Notes: generated by a model not told the origin, from the letters alone. Shown: positions 11,466 through 23,089, counted from the stretch's first letter. The stretch: DNA of 64,000 bases from Gracilariopsis chorda (GCA_003194525.1 NBIV01000157.1:115715-179714), one strand, 5' to 3'. Numbers and translations are program-made.

Positions 11466-12225
11466 CTATTTTGATATCTGGTTAGGATAGCAACAGATGC
11501 AGAAGTTCGACGACAGCATCGATGCTTTGTATAGCATACCGATAGATGAACTTAGAATATTCATTTTGTGCTTGAAATCCCCAGCAGCAAAGTGCATTTT
11601 GAGCTCGGTAAAGAACCTCTCTACGCTGATACGCACACCTGCTATAGTGCAGTTGAAAGCCTTCTGTGCTGTTGATAAAGTTGCACCTTGAAAAAGGACC
11701 ACCATAAAACACTTTGCGTTGTAACCCGAGTCTCCATATATACAGTAAAATACGCCTTGATGGGACAGCACTTATGGCAATTCGCCTTCCACTCCGTAGC
11801 GAATGTATAACGTCCATTTGTGTTCACGCCCTTCGAGTGGACCATGTACGTGCATGATAATCCAATCGGGAGTATTGGAGGCTTGGTACTTAAGTGTAGG
11901 CTTGCGTTTGTGTCCTTTGTAGACGAAACGCTGCGCAAGATTACCCTTTGGCCGTGCTATTCCAAGCACAGTCCCGTCTATAAAACCGACGCAGATCAGC
12001 AACGTATTTGACCTTCTATTTATCGCTTCCGCGTACAAGGGAAGTCTTCTACTCAGAATTTTGGCGCTGATGGGACCGTTGAGCAAATCATATCTTGCAT
12101 CCGTTAGTAGCTCTTTTGTTTCCCAAAAGAGCTCGCAGAGCAATGACGAGTGCTTTAAAAATACCTCTAAAAAGTCTACCCAACGTGCTGCGGTACCAAG
12201 TGGACGCAGTACGACGTAAGTGGCT
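11466..12225 (-). pseudogene. PIF/Harbinger transposase (DDE_Tnp_4), broken
   Basis: Reading right to left, the frame from about 12225 gives VDFLEVFLKHSSLLCELFWE, then the first catalytic region CVGFIDGTVLGIARP (Asp in FIDGT) and YKGHKRKPTLKYQ, then GPLEGREHKWTL. After shifts near 11800 it resumes with YCIYGDSGYNA (second Asp, GDSGY) and the conserved C-terminal VRISVERFFTELK, where the Glu of xRxxVE is the third catalytic acid. All three acids survive, but frame changes near 11820 and 11770 break the gene. Confidence 0.85.
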
Positions 12226-12870
12226 ACGACAGGTGTGCAGGAGTGGCGATTTTGAGTACTTGAAGTGTTGACAGAGGGCTAAGCCATAACAGGAATGAGC
12301 TTAGTAAAATAGTCTTTAAAAAACGAAAATTGGTTCGACACTCTAAATTGCTAAGCGAGTTGAATTTAAAGGAGACGTTAGTGAGAGATACACGGTTTCG
12401 ACGGTGGAGATTGTTTGTATAGTAATCACGATGGGAGATGTAGTATAGCGCAAGTTGCAATAACGCCTGGTCCCAGAAAAGGGAGAGGCTTGGTGAAAAT
12501 TACGCTTGCAAACAACAGCGCGTAACGCGAAAGTAGAAATGAGGGATTTAGTTGCAATTGGAACTAAGCTGTGGTCTTTTTGCTAATGACCGGACATGGT
12601 GGCTGCTTTCAGAGTCCCGGAGGATGACAAGTGCTAAGGCTTCACTGCATAGTACTCAAGAGTCAACTTGTGCGTGCTTGCGTAACCCCCCCGACAATAG
12701 AATTCTATATCAATTTTACTTTACACATGGCCATGCAAATGTGCCGGTATTTTTTGAGTGGATCGCAGAAGTCTGCGCAGTCGTAAGCTCTCTATTGCTT
12801 CCAATTGGAACGAGAGTTCTGTATCCCACTTTCGAACTGGTGGCCAGGGTATCTCCATTCACAAACTTTG

Positions 12871-13083
12871 ACCCCCCTACGCATACTATAAATCCTCGGA
12901 ACGCGGGGGTTTGACAAGAACCCCGACAATCTATTACAGGAGGAAGTGGCCTTCGGCCGAAGATGGCGCTGCAAGCCACGGTAAAGGATTGATAAACAGC
13001 GGTAAGAAGAAAAAATGGTAGAGAAAGCAAAAGCAGAAAAGCAAAGACTTTAATTCAATGAATGAAGAACGCAAGAAAAATGA
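12871..13083. other. Spacer between Harbinger relic and Helitron coding end
   Basis: Contains the inverted repeat GGGGTT...AACCCC at about 12905-12933 and the palindrome CTTCGGCCGAAG near 12953. Either could belong to the 3' end of the minus-strand Helitron. Sequence like GTGGCCTTCGGCC...GGCGCTGC recurs near 19520 and 20030 in the repeat cluster. Confidence 0.35.
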
Positions 13084-14488
13084 TTACCTGTGTGAAGGGA
13101 TATAGAACTGAATGGCTTCAGCCAGCACTAAGTTGGTGATGGGCACAGGCATAAGATGAAATTTGTGCGCACTCGTGGATGTGAGCTGTGGGTCATGCAG
13201 AAGCAGCACATGGTCGTTCCCTGGAACGCGTGACAATCCAACATACAACTGACCGGCGCAGAAGAAGTTGCATCGCACATCCACAACCAAGCCATCCAAG
13301 CTCTTTCCCTGTCCTTTTTGAACGATGGCTGCAAACGCAAGACGAATGATGAACTGCCTTCAGATTATGCGAATTTCTTCGAGAGAAAACTCGAAGTCGA
13401 TACGATGTAGGAGCTGTGGTTCCAAAACCTGTACGTTTCCGTCGAATCGAGCTACGTGCATCGTAAACTGATGAAAACGCACGACTAAGAACAGCTTTCC
13501 GTTGACCACAGCTGGATACAGCATGTTCCGAATTACCATAAATGGCACATCGATCTTCAAGTCCAAGTTATTAAATGGTACTCCAGTAGGCACATACTGA
13601 TATGCAAGCTCGGGATCAGTATTAATGCCGACGTCAGACTCTGGGTTCTGTCCACTATTCCGTTGCCCGGTTGTCTCTGACAGAAGAGTGAAGCACTCAC
13701 CAGGAAACAGATCGAGCACTGCCGCATTATGTTCGTCTGCCAAGTGTTTTGTGGACGCAATGAGCATTTTACTGAGATCCACATCCTCCTTGCGTTGTGT
13801 TGTGAGCCATGGCCACAGGAATTTGTAGGCAGTTTGCATGCTATCGGTAGATCCGAGAGATAGTGGAGCGTTGTTGGATATTTTTGTTCCGTGCAATGAA
13901 ACGCGACAGCGACGCAAATGCCAGATCATCGGCTCGGTGTACTTGTTCGGTGAGTTAGAGCATTTGAACTGAGCACAATGTTCACAGATAACTCTTCAAC
14001 GGCAATTCGTTGAGAATGTTTGTGTACACTCGTCTCAAAATTTCACTTGGCTTGGCCTCTATGCACACCGAAGGCACCAGTGGAAGCAGCTGGGAGTAGT
14101 CGCCAGATAGAACGATGATCAAGCCACCAAATGAAGGTGAATTTTCCATTCCACTGCAGCGAAGATTTTTGAGCAACTCATCCATGAGTTTAGACAGAGT
14201 TTGTGATAGCATGAACGCCTCATCCAAGAGGAGTAGTTATATGTCGCGTAGAAGTTCTGCACTTTGAGATTGGTGACCTTACTTTGACAAAGTGGCTGTA
14301 ATGCTGCTTGTACTGTCCTTGTGAGCTCCAGCCAGTCCAAGACGCCTATGTAAAGTCCGGCGACCTTCGTACAACGATGCTTTGAGGCCTTTTGTGGCAG
14401 TAATTTCGGCAAGCAATTCTTTTGACTCAGTGATATCACGAAGGAGGCTGATCACGTATGTCTTTCCGGTTCCTGCGGATCTTTGCAC
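13084..14488 (-). pseudogene. Helitron PIF1-like SF1 helicase domain, broken
   Basis: Walker A is SAGTGKTYVISLL near 14475. Walker B is MDEAFMLSQ at 14227 and is followed by VLSGDYSQLLPLVP (motif III, normally GDFRQ.LPV). The 13929-13360 block runs through the central helicase region with LNSxxxHxLADEHNA-like sequence and NLDLKIDVPFMVIRN. The 13299-13084 block has AGQLYVGLSRVPGNDHVLLL, the C-terminal motif VI region. Frames change between the blocks. The helicase normally unwinds the donor strand during rolling-circle transposition. Confidence 0.85.
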
Positions 14489-15549
14489 AAAGAAAACCCT
14501 TCCATGAGTGCTTCCTCGCTCCTACAGCACTTGCCATGGTAACAATGCACCAATGACGGTGTCAATGACTTGTCTTTGGCGATGGTTTAGAGTAGCGTAC
14601 CTTGACTGCAAAGTGGACGAATTTCGCACCACTTGCGAGTCTTGAGTTGCGAGTCTTGAGTTGTCGTAGCTTGATTCACCTCAGTCAATACTGCTTGATC
14701 CTGCTGTAGTTGTTGAGAGACGAAATTGTGATCGCCAAGCAGTCCTCAACCGTGCCAGTCTGAGATTTCCACCACACGCCCATATATTCTTGCTTTTGTT
14801 GCTGCTCATCTTCTGTATGTCGCTACATAGTGCCTACCAGTTTTTGATGACCATTTGCTCTGGTTCTGTGCCTTGTTGGTATAGTGTGACAACCAAACGT
14901 CGTAGCTCAGAGAGCATGCTGTAGATCTGCACTGCCTCTTCGAAGGCAATATCAAACTCGGATCCGTCCACGAGCAGTCCGCGTACAATCACCATTTCAC
15001 GATACGTTCCATACTGCTATCCGTTGAAAGTCCTTGCGTCTTTATAAGAGCTGGAGCTGTGATTCATAAGCAGCAAGTGCAGAGCAAAGAGCTCAATGTC
15101 CCACGGTGAAAACCCTCTGTTACGTGCAACGCACTGCTCGTCTTCCGTGCGGTCTAATACCTACATGGGAGGACTGCAGTCGTCTGTGGGCACCTGAGTG
15201 CTGCCTCCTTCGTATGGGTTAAGCACGCGAGCTGGGAGCGTGCGATACAATCGCACTTTTTCAAAGTGCGAAAGGTAGTCGAGGTTTGCATATGCTTCGG
15301 GTCTTGCTAAGTATCTCCCCAACGTATTAGGTGACGATGCGAAATGGATTTGATTTGGACCTCTGAGCGAAACCTTCGCTCCCCTTCAAATAGAATGGCC
15401 AGTAGTTCTAAGTGTGGTACAATGTGAACATGTCGAAACTCAAAAATTCTCCAAGCTGCATTAATGTCACCCGCCACAAGCGCTAGCATGTAAGCGCGAA
15501 TGTCATTCTGCGCCTGAGGCTCTTGTTACTGCTCGTTCTGTGTGCCTAT
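14489..15549 (-). pseudogene. Helitron region between Rep and helicase, heavily decayed
   Basis: Short minus-strand frames (15489-15307 and 14988-14806) in the correct position for the Rep-helicase linker. The frame at 14988 includes a Trp-containing segment like the part of Helitron proteins that precedes the helicase Walker A site. No single frame is open over more than 60 codons. A 15-bp direct duplication (GCGAGTCTTGAGTT) occurs at about 14635-14665. Confidence 0.5.
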
Positions 15550-16457
15550 CTAATTAGACCCACTCACATTGAGCACCACCTCTTGAGCTTTGGGCTGGTT
15601 AAACGCGTACTTCATCAGATAAGCCACTGCGCCCTCTCCTTGCGTGCGTTCTACGTTGATATGAGAGCGGTACTTTTTGGTCATACTTGGGTTGTATAGA
15701 ACAATGCTGAGGTCTTTTTGCCTTCTGCTGTAGACCACGCGACTCGTGCCTTCTTCAAAGTACGTCTCTGGCACAATCATGTTTCTGTCGTATCCAAACA
15801 TTCACTGCCCCGTGCGATTCTGGCAATAGGGGGAGTGGCGGTCCCTGTGCATGGAACAAATGAGGGCTCATAACGCGTCCTCTTCACCGGGAAGGCGAAG
15901 TTCTGCACGAGTCAGCTCTTTGATTACATCAACTTCTTCAATCAAGCTTCCTCCGAGCCACACGAGCATGTGGTGATGAGGCACATTGCGATATTTAAAC
16001 CCGGGCTTTGATGCAAGCACTAGGAACTTCATTTCAAAGATGTGCTCCGAGGTCTTCTCCAAGTCCTTCATGAATTTGTTTGCGTACTGTTTGTATACTC
16101 TTGCAATCAGATCGGGTCGGTCAAACGGTTGAGGGCGGTTACTCTGTGCCTTAAATGCGCTCCCATTGCTCGTATCCATACTAAGGCGCTGGATGTCCTC
16201 TCGCCAGATTTTCATGGTGATTGTAATGAAAAGAGAAGGCGGTCCTCTCCGCGTTACGATCGCCTGTACATCCATGCGCTTGTTCTTTCAGTACGGGGCT
16301 GAGTTGACCGACTCATCGGGCAGAAATACGCATCACATTTTTGCGAACTGTGACGGTGACACATGACCGGTTTGCTGTTGTGATTTCTGGATGCTTTTCT
16401 ATTGTACAATAAGTGCCTGTTATTATCTCTCCAGGAAAAGTAGTCCAATATCCTCAT
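15550..16457 (-). pseudogene. Helitron Rep (HUH endonuclease) domain, broken
   Basis: The block at 16275-15868 has the Helitron_like_N sequence: VTRRGPPSLFITITMKIW, then RPDLIARVYKQYANKFMKDL, and the HUH-type NVPHHHMLVWLGG metal-binding motif. After a stop, the block at 15801-15550 gives YNPSMTKKYRSHINVER and AVAYLMKYAFNQPK, the pair of tyrosines that nick and rejoin DNA in rolling-circle transposition (family form KYIYKY). Catalytic features are kept, while internal stops and the split between blocks show it is a relic. Confidence 0.85.
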
Positions 16458-18519
16458 TGTTTTTTGGCATGCGAAGCATCCACATCGGCATCAATGGTTC
16501 AATGTTTAGGAGGTAGTTATCTTAGTATAGGCTTCGCTTCGCATTCACAGCCCAGGTGAGTTTTTGGAGCTTCCATTCGTTGATCCTGAGACCTGAGCTT
16601 TCCTGTGTCGAGTTCCTTGAATCCAGAAACAGGCAGATGTCATACGGTTCGTGCTGGGCACCGTATGGGTAGGAAAGAAAGAAATTCCCCTTCCCTGCAA
16701 GCCTTGATGCGGGTTTCAGAAGTCGGTACTGCACTTGAGCATTGTTTGCAGCACTCAAAATCGCCCCTGCTCCAACAGCAATAGCAGTTGTCACTGCAAC
16801 GTGGTCTTTGGTAACGGTTTCTTCTACCAAGCGTGGTATTTGAGACCCCACTCAGTACAGGGCAGTCAGATCAACCACGAGCGTTCTCATCATGGTTGGA
16901 CTCCCACCAGGAACATGTTTAGGGAGAGAGCCAGCAGCTGCATAAGGAGCACTGACTGTAGCACTTCGGGTTCCTTAGCATCCACGTACGAATAATCCTT
17001 GTTCCGCTACTTGCACTTGCATATCCACGCGGTCTCCGCATTTTGTTGTTGTTGTTGTGTTGCGTGCTAAGCATGGATCGGTAACGTTCGTTCAAAACGT
17101 CTGGCTCGGCCTTGATGACATCGTACAACTTGGGTATGATGTACCTTACGTTGATGTACTGAATTAACGCACGCAGGCTGGCACGCGCATAGTGAGATGG
17201 GTGCAAGGAACGCGGATCGGTACTCTACAGAAAGATGTATCGCGTAATGTTCTGGTTCTTCATGGGCAGAGCGAGAGCTGCGTTGCCCTTAGGTCTGAAG
17301 TAGGAGGGAGCGCCTCCCGTCACATACGAAATGTCCATGAACGCTTGCGCTGTCGCAAAGAGCGTATTAAAGTTGAGGAAATAGCTGTGAAAGGCTCTCA
17401 GGCTATAAAAAATGCGAACCTACTCGCTTCTATGCCTTCTGCGGAACGTGATGATCCATCCTGACATTCTTTACATTTCACATCACACGACAATGGTCTC
17501 TTTGCCATACAAAACGCATCGGCAGTACTTGCAGCTATGAATTCTCAATGTCCATTCAGGATACGTGCAGGAGTGGAGCGTGTATGTGAGCTTGCTGCAT
17601 TTTCCGCATTGCCTTTGACCGACCCTGAAAAGCGTCTCAAACTCTGGAACGCTGGCACGGACTGCTGAATCATTCCAAGTTTCATCTGCCAAGGTATCCC
17701 ACGCAAAGTATACGCGATAGAGTCCTCGATCCGGACGTCTCACGCACTGCATTATCGTCGTATCAAGCTGCTGCTGTGAGTGCTCTGTGGCGAGTGTAAA
17801 GGGGAAGTAGTGATACCATCCTTTTCAAATTCCATGGGAACTGGATTCTGCTCTTCATGTTGTTCAGTTTTTGGCAGAGCAGGTTGAGGTTGCTGTGGCG
17901 GCTGTAAGGAGGCAGGAGTGATCTCATCTCCTTCCACATCCATCAGAATGGGCATCTGTCGTTCTTCTTCAACCTGCGGCAGAGAAGGCTGCTGTGGTAG
18001 CTGTGAGGGAGCAGAATTGATCTAGACCTCTTCTACTTCCATCGGAACGGGCATCTGTTGTTCTTGTTCAACATGCGGCAGACGACGCGCATCTGTCGCT
18101 ACGATTGTGTTGCCCTAATCAACGACAGCAGACGCAGGCATTGGTGAGAGAGATGTAGGCATAAGAGTGGAAGCTGGTCGTGATTTGAGCATGGAACCAC
18201 TTGGCCCAGTGACGCACATAGATGCAGGATTAATTTCGTCCTCTTCCATGGCTGGACCAATGGTTCCTTGCACGTGCGCTCCGCTCCCGTTTACCGGCAT
18301 CTCATCTAGAGTGGGAGGAACAGGTACTCGTCGAGGTCGTCCAGCTTCTGGCCTTGCGCCGCCTAAGTTCACCCTGGCCCCTGCCAAATTCCCTCTTGTG
18401 CCTCCAGAATTCCCCTTGGCACCTCCTGAATACGCCCTGGCACCTCCAGAATTCGTTTTGGCACCTCCAGAATTCGCTCTGGCCCCAGCAGAGTTCGGGC
18501 GTGCACCTCTTCTCGCCAT
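16458..18519 (-). pseudogene. Helitron RepHel N-terminal region (repeat-rich, broken)
   Basis: Starts at 18519 with MARRGARPNSAG followed by a run of Ser/Gly/Ala 8-residue repeats, then Pro/Gln/Glu-rich linkers (17955-17752). A Cys-rich block at 17752-17483 has CGKC and CKYC pairs (possible zinc ribbon, as at the start of many Helitron proteins). Next come shifted pieces with FATAQAFMDISYVTGGAP and SLRALIQYINVRYIIPKLYD (17400-17080), and a block at 16851-16522. These precede the Rep domain in the usual order. Several frames are used and no intact copy remains. Confidence 0.6.
18385..18505 (-). repeat. 24-bp coding tandem repeat in Helitron N-terminus
   Basis: About five imperfect 24-bp units (plus strand like GCACCTCCAGAATTCGNTNT) encode a Gly-Gly-Ala-Arg/Lys-x-Asn/Tyr-Ser-Gly type 8-residue repeat on the minus strand. 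The phase of 24 keeps the frame, so copy number could change without breaking the protein. Confidence 0.7.
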
Positions 18520-19229
18520 AGCAATTCTACTTTTTTAAACGCAGAAAACATTTGCCAGATTTCCAGAATAATTTTCAGCATAACAAAACTTTGACAGTGA
18601 ACAACTAGTTGCATTTTGTTGCTTTGCCCCCACCGGGCCTAGTTGCATGAGCAATTGAAAATAATTTCTGCAAGACTTATACTTACTCGATGCAGTCGTG
18701 CGCAGCACAGGGACTCGAAACACTCTTCTTGGATTATGACGGGCGGAGTGTGCCTAGCCAGTTTTCAAGCTGTTTGATATTTAACCCGCGCCCGGTTGAA
18801 AGGATCGGTCTGCCTTTATTCACACACCCAAATGTGCTTTCCGTCCCCAGGAGGTACGACACGGTGGCCACCCCGGATTCTGCACAGGAAGCTGATATTA
18901 GGTCCTGGAAACCCTCAGACTTCCTGGATCGCCATCAAATGACCAGTATACCAAAGATGAGCACCTGAACTTTCCCAGATCCGTGGTTCTCAGTGTATTT
19001 CTCTTTTGGCGACCTGCACACGAGCTTGGCCTTGCCTAGGTCCCACGCCAGCCACATTGCCCAAAGTAGCAAAAGGTTACGACACTGCGCTATTTGCAGA
19101 CGTAAATGGGATGTAAAGTAGTGGTTGGGGTCAGCAAGGGAGATGGCTTTTGCACTGCACCAGTGCAGTATATATGCTCTGTGAATTATTCTGCACTGGC
19201 GCAGTCCAAAATGCCAGCGACGTGTCGTG
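18520..19229. other. No gene recognised
   Basis: Unassigned sequence between the Helitron and the repeat cluster. The 5' end of the Helitron should lie in the first part. Short inverted words around 19150-19210 (TGCACTGC / GTGCAGT) already belong to the repeat family that follows. Confidence 0.35.
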
Positions 19230-20835
19230 CTAGCCAGCTCCTGCTGAGCGGCTGGCAGTGCACTCATTTAATGTAGTGCCAGCCACTCAGCAGCAGTGGC
19301 AATCAACATACAACAGCAGTCAATGAGCTTGGAGCTTTGCTACTGCTCCTGCTGCTCCTGCTGAAATTTTTGATTGGAAGGGAGGCGTTGCGCCAAGACA
19401 GGTTTTTGCACGCGCGTACGGGGGCCTGCGCGCGTGTTTATTTACGCAACGCGTCCGTTCGATCCACATTTACCCCCTCATACGCTTGTAAATGTATAGT
19501 ATAGAGAGACAAGTAGAGGTGGCCTTCGACTGCGGGCGGCGCTGCGCACCGCTGAATAGGAATGAATTTGGAGGAATCTGCAAATCACTTTTGTTCGCCA
19601 ATGCTCGCAAACAGCCTGCAGACCAATGAGGGCTGCGGTGCCAAGAAAAAATATAGAATAGAGTTGCAATTGAGCACTCACCCGTTTGTGATTGGTGGGC
19701 ACTGCATTTGTGGATGGAGAGTGCAGTAGATTGTACTTGGCTGTGACTGCCAAAATGACTGCAGCACCAGCCATTGTGCAGCGGGGCGGCCGGCACTGCT
19801 GCAGTGCCAGCCACTGAGTAGCATCGGCAGTCAACTTAAATCAGCAGCCAATGAGCTTTGAGCTTTGCTGCTGCTGCTGCTGCTGAATGTTTTGAATGGA
19901 ACGGAGGGGTTGCGGAGCGCCTCTATTCCATAACGGAGCAGGGAAGGGGAGTTTTTTCGAAACCACCCTCATCAATGAACAACCTCCTCCTTTTTTCTTG
20001 TACATCATCAGAGTGTAGAGACAAGTAGAGGCGGCCTTCAGCCATGGGCGGCGCTGCGCGCCGCTCAATAGGGGTGACTTTTGGAGATCTGCAGGCCGCC
20101 TTTGCTCGCTACCGCTCGCAAACGGCCTGCAAATCAAGGAGGGCTGCGACAACGAGATTGGATATCGAATACAGTTGGGACTGAATGCCCACTCGTTGGT
20201 CAGTGGCTGGCACTGCAGTTCTGTTTGTAGAGTAAAGTAATTTGTAATGGGCTGTGACTGCCAAAATGACTGCAGTGCCACCCACTTAGCAGCAGCGGCA
20301 GTCAACATGCAGCAGCAGCCAATGAGATCGGAGCTTTGCTGCTGCTGCTGCGGCGACTGCTGCTGAAGTTCCGAACTCGTGGGGATGCGTTGCGCCAAAA
20401 TGGAAATTGCATGCAGTGAACGGGGCGTGCAAGGGAAGGTTTTGGAGCAACATCTCCTGCTGTCAAAGAACAACACTCCCCCTCATATATGAGCAAATAA
20501 TTAAGAGTGGGGGGTGTTGAGATTACCGTAGCCTCGAACTACAAACCAATACCCGTGCTACACTCAGAACGCTATATGATAAGAAGAAAGCATTAGGTCC
20601 CGTAAGTGTCTCCAACCGCTAAAGCGTTTCGTTTCCGATGACTATTGCCCTCTTCGCCGCACCTCTTCATCTCAACACCCCCCGTACTATAATGATTTTT
20701 TCATGTATGAGGGAGGTGTTGTTCATTGGCAGGAGGCGTTGCACCAAAAAATCCCATTGCACCGCTTCTTTAGGGGAATGCAATTTCCACTTTGACGCAA
20801 TCCCTCCACGCCAATTAAAACGTTCAACAGCAGCG

Positions 20836-20866
<31 letters not shown>

Positions 20867-21230
20867 CAAAGCATAAAGCTCATTGGCTGCTGCTCAGGGG
20901 CTGTCAGTACAACAGTGCTACCCATCCCAATGCGCAGTGGTTGGCGTTTCGGTCATTTTTGGCAGTGCCAGCCAATCAAAATCGATTATAATCTGCATGC
21001 ACAACTGCAGTGCCTGCCAATTACAATCCGGCGGGCGCTCAATTTCCACTCTATTACATAGTCTCTCTCGGCGTCGCGGCCTTCATTGGTTTGCAGGCCG
21101 TTTGCGAGCGATAACGAGCAGAAACAGCCGGCAAATTCAATCTCACCCTTATTCAGCGGCGCGCAGCACCTCCCTTGGCCGAAGGCTGCTTTTACTTGTT
21201 GACCCTCTGGAGATCGTGGTTTTTGGGGCC
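19230..21230. repeat. Cluster of direct and inverted copies of a 0.5-kb repeat
   Basis: A unit beginning AGTGCCAGCCACTCAGCAGC and continuing through GAGCTTTGCTGCTGCT occurs at about 19274, 19806 and 20274 in direct orientation (spacing 532 and 468). A further copy is inverted at about 20740-21190. Copies share GGCGTTGCGCCAA, GTAGAGGNGGCCTTC and GCTCGCAAACNGCCTGCA. At 19236-19296 two unit ends face each other as an imperfect inverted repeat around CATTTAAT. No transposase is encoded. Long minus-strand frames through the units are low-complexity Gln/Ser sequence and not genes. Confidence 0.75.
20826..20873 (+). repeat. CAG/GCA trinucleotide microsatellite
   Basis: A run of about a dozen CAG triplets with single interruptions (CGG, TAG) inside the inverted repeat copy. 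The direct copies carry shorter complementary CTG runs at about 19346, 19867 and 20337, so the microsatellite is part of the unit and has grown in this copy. Confidence 0.85.
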
Positions 21231-22149
21231 GACCATGACAAAGCGTTTCACATGAACGACGCTGGCCACCATAGAAACCATTGACGACGTCATTTCGCCA
21301 AATCCTCATATCATCCACGAGACCAGACAAGAGAACCGCGCGTAGCCTGCCACATCATCCTACGCAAGCGTAAATATGCGAAGAAACCCGGGAAATCCCC
21401 GTCCAGAGGGTCCTTTGGAGCACTTCCTTCGAGGGAAAAAATTCAGGGAAACTGCCGTTGGATCTTGCTCCAATGACAGGCTCGTGACCTACTGCGTGGA
21501 TGCAGCTAGATGGGGACATCAAAGCGAGATGTCACTCAGATCGGTGAGGGCGATCGGCAAGCTAACCGATGGGTTGGACGAGTTCAATGACCTCCCGGGT
21601 CGTTAAATGATTTCCAACTTTAACTGGGAAAACAACCAGCCTTCCACCTTTAAGCACTCGATAATGCTTTACTATCATCAAATGCTCTCAAGAAAGTCAG
21701 CCTCGCTCCTTGGAGTTTTCGAAAGCATTGCTTGGCAGAAACGCGCTTGAGCTTTGAGCGCATCATCGACAAACGAATGTACTCACATCTTGGGTGCTGT
21801 AAAGTATCCAGCCTTGCTCAAGAGCTCTGAGCCACACTTATTTGAATATCTTGGAATGAGTGAACAAGTTTCCTCATTTGAATGCGCTGTGATGCTGCTG
21901 GTGTCCTACTCAATCAATTTCATTCGAACTGACTCACCAGATCGTAACATCGGCTGTGATCTCTGTCCAGACCTCACCTTCGTGCCCAGGCGAGTTGATG
22001 CCGCTCTTTTACAAAAACGTCGAGAGATAAAAGCATGTCACCCTTTTTGGAAACCCAGGAATGAGGAAACGCATGTTCCAGCATTACTATCTGGCACATA
22101 TCTTCAATGAAAAGCTGCATGGGCCTTTTACCAGCAGATTAATTTGGGA
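21231..22149 (+). other. Unassigned sequence with possible upstream exon of the NTPase relic
   Basis: Two plus-strand frames look coding-like (21376-21606, and 21754-22110 with EYLGMSEQVSSFECAVMLL) but carry no motif I can name. They lie just upstream, on the same strand as the Crinkler/RHS-type NTPase relic, and could be its decayed N-terminal part. No Walker A (GxxGxGKS) is visible. Confidence 0.3.
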
Positions 22150-23089
22150 ACAATACCCCGCCTGAAGCCGTGGTGCGACAGATCGGTGCGAATCTTACCG
22201 AGGTTCACTTCGTGCCGGAGTGCAAATTGGCGGTCCTGCATTCTAATCCTGAAGTTTAACTTCGCACTTTTGAACCACAGCCCACAATTTTCCTTTTTGA
22301 GCCCGGTGAGGGCATATGCGAACCCGCATGGTATCCGGAAATTCCAACACCCGCATTTGTCTCCCCTAATATCTCGAGGTATATGTAATTCGTGAAATAG
22401 GGGCTCGAAAGCTCTACAACCCGGTATAGGATCTTGATGAAATCCTCAATACGGCTGGGGTGATGCGATCCGAGCCATCTTTTCAGGAGAAAATGAAAAG
22501 TTTATATGAAGACACACAGGTGGAGAAGCGCTTCAACGAGTTTGGCGGCATATTACGGTATTGCCTTCCACAGTGTCCTGAAGTTCTGTTGGATGCGAGG
22601 GAAAACCGAAACGCCGCGCTGCAAGAGGCCGGAAGAACCAATCTTATTCGATTTCAGACGAACAAATATCCAGAGGTCAGTGACAATTTTGCACATTTCA
22701 AGGTAGAACTCAGTGAGCCAGAACCATTTACGAAAGCAACAATCGACCTTCTGAACAATCACGTTGAGAATGAGCTCCAACGTGAATGGTTGTCTGTTTC
22801 CCTTCTTGACAAAATTCGCACTCTCATGCGCAAAGACGAGACGGTCTATATGGACAAGGCATGTCAGGGCATTTTCGACGATATTGTTGCTGAAAACCTG
22901 ATGCGCAAGGTGTCGTGGCATCAAAGGTTTGTAGCCGGTGAAATTAGAGATGAGGAAGACAAAGAGTCATTTTCCACATGGTCGGAATTAAGACGGGTGG
23001 ATGGCGTTGTGCCCAAGTTCAGAAAAATGAAAGAAGGAGTTTTGTATGTACCGCTTAAAGTGAATTTCCCATTGGGGGATATGGTGTGA
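22150..23089 (+). pseudogene. Crinkler/RHS-type P-loop NTPase relic (C-terminal half)
   Basis: The frame around 22290-22440 gives FLFEPGEGICEPAW, then SPNISRYM, FVK and ARKLYNPV-stop-DLDEIL. This parallels the RHS/Crinkler NTPase segment with SSP-R-xx--FxK and YMPVWSLEEL, with a TAG where Trp is expected. The open part (22460-23089) begins with RFNEFGGILRYCLPQ, equal to the family's F..FGGIPRyvl motif, and ends with PKFRKMKEGVLYVPLKVNFP, like its late LYxP--NFP motif. In-frame stops at RYM-stop and FVK-stop plus the lost Trp codon show decay. These proteins occur as effector or NTP-hydrolysing modules in oomycetes, trypanosomes and many protists. Assignment rests on motif order only. Confidence 0.55.

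Larger units (their letters stand above)
10076..12870. mobile_element. Decayed PIF/Harbinger DNA transposon
   Basis: Contains the two genes expected of PIF/Harbinger elements in convergent arrangement: a SANT/Myb-like accessory protein on plus (10413-11208) and a DDE_Tnp_4 transposase on minus (12225-11466). Its outer sequences reappear joined in the short repeat at 3335-3490, which is why I place the ends near 10076 and 12870. I could not demonstrate matching terminal inverted repeats or a 3-bp target duplication, so the outer limits are approximate. Confidence 0.65.
13084..18519 (-). mobile_element. Decayed Helitron (rolling-circle transposon)
   Basis: A RepHel-type gene in pieces. From right to left: an N-terminal low-complexity and Cys-containing region, a HUH Rep domain, and a PIF1-like SF1 helicase ending in GQLYVGLSRV. 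Only Helitrons join these domains. Many stops and shifts occur. I did not find convincing Helitron termini (5' TC and 3' hairpin plus CTRR on the minus strand), so the limits are those of coding similarity. The palindrome CTTCGGCCGAAG near 12953 lies outside the coding end and is a candidate subterminal hairpin. Confidence 0.85.

Noticed and set aside
16042-17464. Plus-strand frames inside the Helitron (16042-16302, 16166-16366, 16735-16995 and 17192-17464)
   Set aside because: They are complementary shadows of the minus-strand Rep gene, whose motifs are clear.
19478-20476. Gln/Ser-rich minus-strand frames of up to 211 codons
   Set aside because: They follow the repeat units and CTG runs, and the same sequence is open in adjacent frames. 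They do not look like a conserved protein.
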